Part shown: positions 1-5,353 of the stretch, one piece after another | Numbering within the stretch: the first letter of the stretch is position 1 | Layout of the letters: every line of letters begins with the position of its first letter | Origin: JAYWIG01 sp043789035 | GTDB lineage: Bacteria > Pseudomonadota > Gammaproteobacteria > Burkholderiales > Burkholderiaceae_E | DNA length: 5,389 nt | Reading direction: 5' to 3' | Assembly (NCBI GenBank): GCA_043789035.1 | Contig: JAYWIG010000014.1 | Location: 1-5,389 of the forward strand | Notes under the pieces: generated by a model | Told to the model about the DNA's origin: nothing | Databases searched by the model: none | What the model saw: the letters and a program-made list of their open reading frames with translations, nothing else | Made by a program: the position numbers and the translations under genes

Positions 1-932
1 ACTGCCATGCCAGCAATAAAGGGCTTCATCGTCGAGCCAGGCTCAAACGTATCGGTAATGACTCGATTACGTAGCTGAGCGCCAGTCAGCTGCGAGCGAG
101 CATTAGGGTTATACGTTGGCCAGTTTGCTAACGCTAAAACCTCACCCGTTACAGTATCCAAAACAACCGCAGCTCCTGCCTTAGCCTTATGCTCTTTTAC
201 AGCATCGCGCACTGCCGCAAATGCCAGGTATTGCACTTTGCTATCAATGGAAAGAGTGAGGTCTTTGCCGTCATGCGGCTCATCCATACCATCTTCAGAC
301 TCAATCACGCGCCCAAGTCGATCTTTAATGACACGGCGGCTGCCAACTTTGCCCGCTAAAGAGCGCTCTTGGCTTAACTCAAAACCTTCCTGTCCACGGT
401 CTTCAACATTGGTGAACCCAACGACGTGAGCCGCGCTTTCGCCCTCTGGATAGTGGCGTTTGTATTCTTTCTTTTGATAAATACCGGCCAACTCCATCGC
501 CGCAATTTTGGCGCTGACCTCTGGTTCTACTTGGCGCTTTAAGTAAACAAAGTTGCGATCCTCATCGGCTAACTTTTTCTTTAAGTCAATCAAGGGAATA
601 TCAAGTAACTTGGCAAGTTGTGCAGCCTGTGCGGGTGTCGCTTCGATTTGATCAGGCACAGCCCAAATCGCTTTAGCCGGCAGGCTAGACGCCAAGATAA
701 CACCATGGCGATCAAGAATTTTGCCGCGAGATGCAGGCATCTCTAAGGTGCGCGAGTAACGTGATGCACCTTCCTTTTGCAAATACTCATTGGTAAATAC
801 CTGCAAATACGCCGCACGACCAGCAAGCCCCAAAAAGCTCAACGCCATGATCAGCATTAGCATTTGCGAGCGATTACCCGCAAGCGCCATTTTCAATAAT
901 GGGTTGTCATTTAACGATACCGGGCGACTCAT
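1..932 (-). CDS. ftsI: FtsI (PBP3), septal peptidoglycan transpeptidase, N-terminal part
   Basis: This is the class B penicillin-binding protein that cross-links septal peptidoglycan as part of the FtsQLBWI divisome, anchored in the inner membrane with its enzyme domain in the periplasm. The 310 codons present show a short cytoplasmic start, a membrane anchor at about residues 23-43, the class B motif RGKILDRHGVILASS at 69-83, a pedestal domain, then the start of the transpeptidase domain with DTVTGEVLALANWPTYNPN (259-277). The active-site SxxK is present as STMK, with Ser300 as the acyl-enzyme serine and Lys303. The SxN and KTG motifs would lie beyond the left edge, so about half of the usual 580-600 residue protein is seen. 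The start is the ATG at 932-930, which overlaps the ftsL stop (ATGA) and has a GGGGGT stretch just upstream. No frameshift or stop is seen. Identification is firm. Confidence 0.96.
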   Translation of the reverse strand, partial: MSRPVSLNDNPLLKMALAGNRSQMLMLIMALSFLGLAGRAAYLQVFTNEYLQKEGASRYSRTLEMPASRGKILDRHGVILASSLPAKAIWAVPDQIEATPAQAAQLAKLLDIPLIDLKKKLADEDRNFVYLKRQVEPEVSAKIAAMELAGIYQKKEYKRHYPEGESAAHVVGFTNVEDRGQEGFELSQERSLAGKVGSRRVIKDRLGRVIESEDGMDEPHDGKDLTLSIDSKVQYLAFAAVRDAVKEHKAKAGAAVVLDTVTGEVLALANWPTYNPNARSQLTGAQLRNRVITDTFEPGSTMKPFIAGMA

Positions 933-1234
933 TGCTTACCCCCACGGCTTGCTGTAACGGCAGGGCCGTCAGGCGCAACATTGAAATGCAAAGTACGACT
1001 AGGGTCGAGAGGCTGCATATTCAAATCGCGTCGCGCTTTTGTATCGATTAATGCCGATTTTGTCAGTTGCGATTGTTCGACTTGCAACTGCTCCCATTGT
1101 GTTTCGAGTTGCTTAGCCTGCAATTGCGAGCGCTCAAGCTCTATGAATTTTTTACGTGCATGATGCTGAGACGTCACTAGTGCGAGCGCACAAACAAGCA
1201 ATACAAACGCTAGAACAACATTGAGTCGCATCAT
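929..1234 (-). CDS. ftsL: FtsL, small bitopic divisome scaffold protein
   Basis: FtsL forms the FtsQLB subcomplex that recruits and activates FtsWI at the division site. The 101-residue protein has the expected build: almost no cytoplasmic tail, one membrane helix at about residues 4-22 (LNVVLAFVLLVCALALVTS), then a Glu/Gln/Leu-rich periplasmic coiled coil at about 29-62, and a short proline-containing C-terminal tail. FtsL sequences are poorly conserved, so the call rests on this architecture, the length, and the position between rsmH and ftsI. It starts at the ATG at 1234-1232, overlapping the rsmH stop as ATGA. An AAGGGG ribosome binding site sits at 1247-1242, 7 nt upstream. A second ATG follows immediately and could serve instead. 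The gene ends in another ATGA overlap with ftsI, so the three genes are probably translationally coupled. Confidence 0.93.
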   Translation of the reverse strand: MMRLNVVLAFVLLVCALALVTSQHHARKKFIELERSQLQAKQLETQWEQLQVEQSQLTKSALIDTKARRDLNMQPLDPSRTLHFNVAPDGPAVTASRGGKQ

Positions 1235-2241
1235 GATCGAACCCCTTGACCTACTATCGCTTCAGTTCTTTCTGCCACTCGAAGTACCGCTGAACGCGAA
1301 CGTGGGTTACGCTCTATTTCTGCATCAGTCGGCATTAGCCTATCGAGCAGCCGAATTTTTGCAGCACCCGCTAGCACTGCTCCGGTAATCGGATCGCGGG
1401 GTGCGTCAACTTTTGCTGCAAAACGGGCCATGGCTTTTTTAACAATACGATCTTCGAGGGAGTGAAACGAAATAACAGCCAAACGCGCGCCCGGCTTTAG
1501 CAAATTTAGCGATCGCTCTAAAGTGAGCGAGAGCTCCTCAAACTCTTGATTGATGAAAATCCGTAAAGCTTGAAAGGTGCGTGTAGCCGGGTCCTTGCCC
1601 ATCTCTTGCCTCTTTTGGCGGCTCCTGACGACGCTCGCCACGAGGCCGGCAAGCTCTCGGGTTGTTTGAAACGCGGTGCCACCGGAGTCCCGGCAGCGAG
1701 TAGCAATCGCCGTTGCAATCGGAAAAGCAAACCGTTCTTCCCCATAATCTCTCACCACCTCAGTTATTTGTTCGACCGACGCCTGTAATAACCAATCCCT
1801 AACCGATATGCCTTGTGTCGGATCCATACGCATATCGAGCGGCCCGTCGGCCTTAAAACTAAACCCACGTGCCGCGTCGTCTAATTGCGGCGACGACACT
1901 CCCAAATCCAATAACATTCCATCAACTTGAGCGATACCCAACCCCTTGAGGCCTTCGCTCATTTCAGAAAATCGCGAGTGCACAAGATCAAACTTAGCAG
2001 CGCCCGAAAAAACCAAACTCTTTAATCGCTCTCCTGCGGCAATCGCATCCGGATCACGATCAAAAGCAACCAACCTACCATCCCTACTTAGCTGACGATA
2101 AATCGCCCCGCTATGCCCGCCCCGACCAAAAGTACCGTCAACATAAACACCGTTTGGCTTTATAGCCAACGCAGCGATCGCCTCTTGCAACATGACTGGC
2201 TCATGCAATGCGCCATCTTCAACTAGCGCTTTTTCAATCAC
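1231..2241 (-). CDS. rsmH: RsmH (MraW), 16S rRNA (cytosine-1402-N4)-methyltransferase
   Basis: This enzyme uses S-adenosylmethionine to methylate N4 of C1402 in the 16S rRNA P site, in the cytoplasm. The 336-residue length is slightly above the usual 310-320. Visible family signatures are HEPVML near the N-terminus (13-18), the SAM-binding loop DGTFGRGGHS (35-44), FDRDPDAI (60-67), DGMLLDLGVSSPQLDDAARGF (about 107-127), DGPLDMRMDP (132-141), GEERFAFPIA (167-176), the RTFQALRIFIN segment (221-231), ISFHSLEDRIVK (257-268) and the C-terminal NPRSRSAVLRV (312-322). The start codon is GTG at 2241-2239, with AGGGCGG upstream overlapping the mraZ stop. It is 9 nt after mraZ, and the mraZ TAG lies in the same reading frame. 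The 3' end overlaps ftsL by 4 nt. The gene is intact and clearly the dcw-cluster rsmH. Confidence 0.98.
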   Translation of the reverse strand: MIEKALVEDGALHEPVMLQEAIAALAIKPNGVYVDGTFGRGGHSGAIYRQLSRDGRLVAFDRDPDAIAAGERLKSLVFSGAAKFDLVHSRFSEMSEGLKGLGIAQVDGMLLDLGVSSPQLDDAARGFSFKADGPLDMRMDPTQGISVRDWLLQASVEQITEVVRDYGEERFAFPIATAIATRCRDSGGTAFQTTRELAGLVASVVRSRQKRQEMGKDPATRTFQALRIFINQEFEELSLTLERSLNLLKPGARLAVISFHSLEDRIVKKAMARFAAKVDAPRDPITGAVLAGAAKIRLLDRLMPTDAEIERNPRSRSAVLRVAERTEAIVGQGVRS

Positions 2242-2250
2242 TGCACCGCC

Positions 2251-2682
2251 CTAAAACTTAATTTCTTTTGCGACGTCCTCAGACATTCCTGCAGACACCA
2301 ACTTTTCCTCGGCCGAGGCCTCTAACGAAGGCTCCCAAATCTCGAAAAAATGGCCTAAGCCTTTCATCAATACTTTGCCGTTTAATTTGGTTTTTGCGCG
2401 TAGTTCTGGGGTGATCAAGAAGCGCCCGCTGGCATCCATCTCGACAGGCTCTGCGCTACCCATGTAAATGCGGCGCCATCCTTCCATGCTGATCGGCCAA
2501 TCCTGCATCCTCTTAGCAAACTCATCCCATGCAGGCTTTGGGAACACAACGGCACAACCTGCATGCGAGCGCGTCACCACGAGCTTTCCACCGCATTGCT
2601 CCATTAGGGCGTCACGGTACCTAGAGGGCATATTTAGCCTTCCTTTGCCGTCGAGCGATAATGATGATTCGCCGCTATACAC
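2251..2682 (-). CDS. mraZ: MraZ, transcriptional regulator of the division/cell wall cluster
   Basis: MraZ is a ring-forming DNA-binding protein of the AbrB-like fold that binds repeats in its own promoter and, in E. coli, represses the dcw operon. The chosen GTG start (2682-2680) gives 143 residues beginning MYSGESSLSLDGKGRLNMPS, which lines up with the canonical MraZ N-terminus. A longer reading from position 2733 would add 17 unrelated residues. A GGCGGGA ribosome binding site lies at 2697-2691, 8 nt upstream. Both half-domains carry the DxxxR signature: D11-GKG-R15 and D83-ASG-R87 (the latter in VEMDASGRFLITPELR). It is the first gene of the cluster, 9 nt before rsmH. Its leader contains an array of MraZ-type repeats next to a promoter, which supports autoregulation. 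Family assignment is firm; the start is likely but not proven. Confidence 0.96.
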   Translation of the reverse strand: MYSGESSLSLDGKGRLNMPSRYRDALMEQCGGKLVVTRSHAGCAVVFPKPAWDEFAKRMQDWPISMEGWRRIYMGSAEPVEMDASGRFLITPELRAKTKLNGKVLMKGLGHFFEIWEPSLEASAEEKLVSAGMSEDVAKEIKF

Positions 2683-2691
2683 CTTGGAGAT

Positions 2692-2697
2692 CCCGCC
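2692..2697 (-). promoter_or_regulatory. mraZ ribosome binding site supporting the GTG start
   Basis: The minus strand reads GGCGGG at 2697-2692, placed 9 nt before the GTG at 2682. No comparably placed purine-rich site precedes the upstream in-frame codon at 2733, so the site favours the shorter 143-residue MraZ. Confidence 0.6.
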
Positions 2698-2722
2698 AGA
2701 AATTCTAGTTTTAATTAATCGC

Positions 2723-2739
2723 TGCTTAATCAATAAGCA
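2723..2739. repeat. Inverted repeat in the mraZ leader
   Basis: TGCTTA (2723-2728) and TAAGCA (2734-2739) form perfect 6-base arms around the 5-base ATCAA. In the mraZ leader RNA this would be a small hairpin about 40 nt before the start codon. It could equally be a protein binding site. No T-tract follows, so it is not an obvious terminator. Confidence 0.45.
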
Positions 2740-2785
2740 AACCGCCCGTAATCGCCGAAAAGACTACGAAAGCTGGTTTAAAAAT

Positions 2786-2823
2786 GCACAAATCGCCACA
2801 TTTCAACCACTTTGTGCCACTTT
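2786..2823 (-). promoter_or_regulatory. MraZ-box array (four GTGG-type direct repeats)
   Basis: Reading the minus strand, GTGG occurs at 2820-2817, 2810-2807 and 2799-2796, followed by a degenerate GTGC at 2789-2786. The spacings are 10, 11 and 10 bp, about one helical turn. The first two copies are AAAGTGG, the third is AAATGTGG and the fourth is TTTGTGC. MraZ proteins are known to bind tandem TGGG- or AAAGTGG-type repeats of about 10 bp period upstream of mraZ in E. coli and Mollicutes, so this array is the likely operator. It begins inside the -10 element of the best promoter and extends past the expected transcription start, which would suit repression. The one extra base before the third copy is visible; its effect is unknown. 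Confidence 0.8.
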
Positions 2824-2847
2824 AGTGATTTATTCGACCTTGGTCAA
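2819..2847 (-). promoter_or_regulatory. Pmra, sigma70-type promoter of the dcw cluster
   Basis: The minus strand has TTGACC (2847-2842, 5 of 6 consensus bases), a 17-bp spacer, and TAAAGT (2824-2819, 4 of 6). Transcription would start near 2812, giving a leader of about 130 nt before the mraZ GTG. The -10 overlaps the first MraZ box. No better-spaced pair was found nearby, although a TAGAAT hexamer at 2707-2702, close to mraZ, could be a second -10 without a clear -35. Confidence 0.65.
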
Positions 2848-2898
2848 GCCGAAAAACGGATTTTTCTCAATAAAAGCAAGGACTTACGTTTTGATAAG

Positions 2899-2914
2899 CT
2901 GTAAATTTATACAG
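2899..2914. promoter_or_regulatory. Putative LexA (SOS) box
   Basis: The 16-bp sequence CTGTAAATTTATACAG has the CTGT-N8-ACAG form of the LexA operator used by gamma- and betaproteobacteria. It matches the E. coli consensus core CTGTATATATATACAG at 14 of 16 positions, with 5-bp perfect arms CTGTA/TACAG and an AT-only centre. It lies between the 3' end of rnpB and the mraZ promoter, about 85-100 bp upstream of the predicted mraZ start site. On the minus strand the box contains TATAAA (2911-2906), a good -10 hexamer, but the -35 region (CTGGTT) is weak. LexA binding is inferred from the motif only. Confidence 0.55.
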
Positions 2915-2923
2915 TTAAAACGC

Positions 2924-2939
2924 AAAAAAACCAGCTAAA
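2924..2939 (-). terminator. Possible rnpB terminator or T-tract
   Basis: On the minus strand, downstream of rnpB, a run of seven T (2930-2924) follows GCTGG. The only upstream pairing partner is CAGC about 9 nt before, giving a weak 4-bp stem, so a strong intrinsic terminator is not evident. Leaky termination would let rnpB transcription run on toward mraZ. Confidence 0.3.
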
Positions 2940-2979
2940 TTCGGGCTGTAGAACACGAACTTAATGTAGTTTCGAGAAG

Positions 2980-3400
2980 TTGAAGCGAACCTGTAGGCCG
3001 GATTCTGTATTTAGGCGAAAACCTAAACGGTAGTCATTCCTCTAGGCACTAAGTTACCTTAGCGCTCAAGCTATCTACCCGCATGCTCAGGTGGGCCACC
3101 TTTTCTAGCCATTTCTGGCTAGGGCGCATGCCTATTTGATATTGCTCCAGGTGGGGTTTAGCCTGCCAACCAACGTTACCGTAGTTGCGGTGAGCTCTTA
3201 CCTCACCTTTTCACCCTTACCTCGCATTGCTGCGAGGCGGTTTTGCTTTCTGTTCCACTTTCCGTCGCCTTCAGCTGGTTTGCACCAACCTATAACGCCT
3301 GGCCGTTAGCCAGCACCTTGCCCGATGGAGTCCGGACCTTCCTCGGTGCCTTCGTTTGCTTGCGCAAATTTGGGCAACGCGACTACCCGACTCGCTTCAA
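2980..3400 (-). ncRNA. rnpB: RNase P RNA, bacterial type A
   Basis: This is the catalytic RNA that removes 5' leaders from pre-tRNAs, working with the RnpA protein. Compared with the E. coli RNA from memory, the conserved blocks occur in order on the minus strand. They are the 5' core GAGGAAGGTCCGGACTCC (3344-3327), an ACAGAAAGCAAAACCGCC block near 3252-3235, AGGTAAGGGTGAAAAGGT with its GAGGTAAGAGCTCACCGC partner (about 3222-3187), a CCACCTGGAGCAATATCAAATAGG-like block near 3155-3130, the L15 loop with GGGTAG (3080-3075) that pairs with tRNA CCA, and ACAGAATCCGG near the 3' end. TTGAAGCGA (3400-3392) pairs perfectly with TCGCTTCAA (2988-2980) as helix P1, which sets the ends. A hairpin at 3027-3010 (TTTAGG/CCTAAA) near the 3' end looks like P19, absent in E. 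coli but common in type A RNAs. Exact ends are uncertain by a few bases. Confidence 0.96.
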
Positions 3401-3527
3401 TTACGATTGTACAGTTGCACGAACTCTTGCGACCGCTCGTCGGGCATTTTTGCGCCATATAGCCGAAGTAGCTCAGCACTTAGAAGTCGAACCATTATTC
3501 TCACTGAATATCGTTGGGGAACTCATC
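3401..3527. other. Divergent intergenic region between rnpB and the exported-protein gene
   Basis: These 127 bp must hold the rnpB promoter (minus) and, unless transcription starts inside rnpB, that of the gene at 3528 (plus). I could not find a convincing plus-strand -35/-10 pair. The stretch also contains GCCGAAGTAGCTCAG at 3462-3476, which resembles the 5' end of a tRNA (acceptor strand plus A box), but no anticodon arm, full T arm or matching acceptor follows. Confidence 0.4.
3406..3434 (-). promoter_or_regulatory. Probable rnpB promoter
   Basis: TACAAT (3411-3406, 5 of 6 consensus) sits about 6 bp before the first P1 base of rnpB, a fitting -10. The -35 region at 17-bp spacing (GGTCGC, 3434-3429) is a poor match, so the call relies on the -10 and its position. 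Confidence 0.5.
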
Positions 3528-4037
3528 ATGACAGCCTATTCTTTTTCTCAAAAAACCGCTGCTACACCAAATCGCGTAAGACTTTGTGCAGCTGCACTGC
3601 TCAGCTTCGCGTCGCTACAAGCCCATGCGGTGGTCGATCTAGGTGACGCTAGCGTTCTTTCTCAGCAAGGCCAGCGATTGAAGGTGGCTCTTGTGTATGG
3701 CTCAGGCCCCGGTGAACGAGTACCTGTCACCCGTTTTACTGTTGCAGAAGTACGTGCCGATGGTTCGACGACTCCCGCCCCAAAAGCAGAGCTATTCACC
3801 ATCTCGGCACCTGAAAGGCGAAACATCGTTTATTTACAGTCAAAGGAAATAGTTCGAGCGGACAAAGTTCAAATCGTCATGACCGCAGCCGACAATCCAG
3901 GCAAGAAGGTTGTTTACGATCTGGTTGTGCCACCGGCAAAGTCAGCTGCAACGGAAGTTGAACCTGTTACTGTTAAAAAGGCCGTCTCGAAGAAAAAGCG
4001 TGGCAAAGCAAAAATGAGTAAAGCGAAGCGCCACTAA
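3528..4037 (+). CDS. Small exported protein, loosely FimV/HubP-like, with a lysine-rich tail
   Basis: The function is not known. The 169-residue product begins at the ATG at 3528, preceded by a GGGGA site 7 nt upstream. Reading further upstream in frame is possible only by running antisense through rnpB, so that extension is rejected. Residues 1-34 form a signal peptide with a long n-region ending NRVR (15-18), a hydrophobic core LCAAALLSFASL (19-30) and an AHA cleavage site before V35. The mature part (about 35-135) looks beta-rich; the segment VDLGDASVLSQQGQRLKVAL (36-55) recalls the N-terminal domain of FimV/HubP polar proteins, which has a similar 'LG..V.S..GQ.L.A.I' opening. This is weak resemblance by eye. 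A proline/alanine/valine linker (135-149) leads to a strongly basic tail at 150-169 containing KKAVSKKKRGKAKMSKAKRH, possibly binding peptidoglycan, LPS, nucleic acid or another anion. No transmembrane segment follows the signal. It stands alone between rnpB and converging pseudogenes. Confidence 0.85.
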   Translation: MTAYSFSQKTAATPNRVRLCAAALLSFASLQAHAVVDLGDASVLSQQGQRLKVALVYGSGPGERVPVTRFTVAEVRADGSTTPAPKAELFTISAPERRNIVYLQSKEIVRADKVQIVMTAADNPGKKVVYDLVVPPAKSAATEVEPVTVKKAVSKKKRGKAKMSKAKRH

Positions 4038-4055
4038 GTTCAACAGAACAGTACT

Positions 4056-4074
4056 CCGTCACCATTACGGTTTT
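4056..4074 (+). terminator. Weak terminator-like hairpin after the exported-protein gene
   Basis: CCGT (4056-4059) and ACGG (4067-4070) can form a 4-bp stem with a 7-nt loop, followed directly by TTTT (4071-4074). It lies 19 nt after the stop codon at 4035-4037, where a terminator would be expected. The stem is short, so the call is tentative. Confidence 0.3.
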
Positions 4075-4710
4075 CAAACAGAACTCAGGCCATATCCGAT
4101 CTCCGGTGCAGCGCCATTGAGCATGGTAAGGTCATTGCCAAAATCGCCAGTGATCACCGACTGAGCGCCGCTAGCTTTGATTTTTAGCGCATAAACTGAA
4201 AAATCTTTTACTTGCCCTAGCGGATGCAATTCTTCCGCAACACTGCGCACATCTGGCCTTGTAATCGTCATTTGGCGCCTTGCCTCCCGAAGCACGGCTT
4301 GCCCAAATGAGTAGACTTGTCCGACGAGATAAACGGATTTAGTTGAAAGGTCTTCCTTAATCACTTCCATTAAGGCTGTCATGCGCATATCGGCGTGAGC
4401 ATCAAACCTGAAGTGCCAAGGGCTACATTTTTCGTTGGTCAGAATTGGGTATCCTGCTGAATAGTTGAGAAAGATAACGCGTTGCTGCGGCAGGCGTTCG
4501 ATCGACGAACTGTTGCCTTGAAGAATGATTTGCGCCCCATCGTCAAGCGCTGCACGTAAAGTCGAGAATGCGCCGTCGGTTTGGCCCTTGCTGTCATACG
4601 CACGAAGCGCCAACAACCGTGGGGAAGCCGTGCCCGCAAACTTAGGCCATGTGAGTATGCATTCGCGATTTGAAATACAAAGAGACAAATAAGGGTGATG
4701 GCTTGAAGAG
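4074..4710 (-). pseudogene. Remnant of a branched-chain-amino-acid-type ABC transporter substrate-binding protein
   Basis: An open stretch of 204 codons (4688-4074) carries the middle of a periplasmic binding protein of the LivK/Peripla_BP_6 type. Recognisable segments are LLALRAYDSKGQTDGA (about 25-40), DDGAQIILQGNSSS (49-62), RVIFLNYSAG (70-79), LTNEKCSPWHFRFDAHADMRM (83-103), SVYLVGQVYSFGQAVLREARRQ (118-139), EELHPLGQVKDF (152-163) and KASGAQSVITGDFGNDLTML (171-190). Such proteins are usually about 370-420 residues, so both ends are missing. The first 15 or so residues show no homology, and the C-terminal lobe stops at GYGLSSV. Between SSS and ERLPQQR about 14 residues usual in the family (ALIDAINKHNE-like) seem deleted in frame. 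In another frame at 4705-4649 a signal-peptide-like run (AITLICLFVFQIANA) may be the lost N-terminus. The original protein probably bound amino acids or small organic compounds; this copy is very likely inactive. Confidence 0.8.
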
Positions 4711-4808
4711 AGGGCTGACCGTTAGCGTTTGTATCGTTGGCCGAAACTAACGACATGCAAAACTGGGAACCTAACAAGCCGACGTTACTTTGTGTTGGTG
4801 GCGCGGAC
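4689..4808. other. Decayed sequence between the two pseudogenes
   Basis: This short stretch has no convincing intact gene. One minus-strand frame is open here but its product shows no domain, apart from the signal-peptide-like run starting near 4705. It most likely represents the lost C-terminus of the AraC-type regulator and the lost start of the binding protein, brought together by deletions. Confidence 0.4.
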
Positions 4809-5353
4809 CTATCGGTATTCTTTGAAGGCTGCAAGACGCATGCGAGCTCAGAGTCGATACCGCCTAAATGAGTTGCCTACGCTTTGCTTGAACAAGTACT
4901 GAAAGCGTGATGACGACAAACCAACCTCCCTGGCCCAGTCTTCGGCTCGACGTGCATCGTCTGGACATAACAGCAGAGCCTGCATAACTGCAGTGATGCG
5001 CGGCTCACTGTAAGCTAGGATAAATCCTAACTCGGCCGCTAAATTTTCCTGGATTTTCAGCCAAGAATGCGCATCGCGCTGCATATTAACAAGCAAGTCT
5101 ATTACCTCGTGCTTATTAGTTAAATCAAAATGAATACATGGTCCTTCTGGCCTGTATTAATGAGGTGTAACTGATTTGGCTCGATTAAGACACTGCGGCA
5201 CGGCCTAAATCTGCGCACAAGATCTCTCGCGTCGAGGGCAACACGCATTGGCGATTCCAATGCCAGAGCGAGAACAGCTACCGCTTTGATTCGCCGCATC
5301 AAGATACTGATTGCCGATCTTTGGTTGTTGATACTTGAAATAATCGCCGTCAT
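4809..5353 (-). pseudogene. Broken AraC-family transcriptional regulator
   Basis: Two adjacent minus-strand reading frames together resemble one AraC-type regulator. The first, 5353-5120, starts at an ATG with a GGCGGAAAG site and encodes 77 residues. Its end, CRSVLIEPNQLHLINTGQKD, looks like the cupin-like sensor domain of small AraC regulators (the 'ALIPPGTPHRL' type region). It then shifts frame near 5138. The second frame continues without stops (HFDLTNKHEVIDLLVNMQ and onward) to the first helix-turn-helix, EDWAREVGLSSSRFQYLFKQSVGNSFRRYRL in pieces between about 4945 and 4851. There a TGA at 4850-4848 stands where the family normally has Trp in RRYRLWARM; the reading resumes with ARMRLAA before another stop at 4811-4809. 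The second helix-turn-helix is gone. The frameshift, nonsense codon and truncation together make a functional regulator unlikely. That the two halves are one gene is inference. Confidence 0.75.

Noticed and set aside
238..429. Plus-strand 63-codon open frame
   Set aside because: It is antisense to ftsI, which is continuous and conserved through this region.
1518..1788. Open frames on both strands inside rsmH
   Set aside because: They are alternative-frame shadows of a well-conserved rsmH coding sequence.
2683..2733. Longer MraZ start at 2733
   Set aside because: The 17 extra residues do not match the MraZ N-terminus and there is no suitable ribosome site; the GTG at 2682 fits both.
2468..2938. 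Plus-strand open frame of 156 codons
   Set aside because: It lies antisense to mraZ and its leader, and its product shows no domain or plausible composition.
3243..3527. Upstream in-frame extension of the exported protein
   Set aside because: It runs antisense through rnpB, would bury the signal peptide in the middle of the protein, and lacks a ribosome site; the ATG at 3528 has both a GGGGA site and a signal peptide directly after it.
4439..4834. 131-codon minus-strand open frame
   Set aside because: Its left half is the out-of-frame shadow of the binding-protein remnant and its right half has no homology; only the short signal-peptide-like run near 4705-4649 seemed worth keeping.
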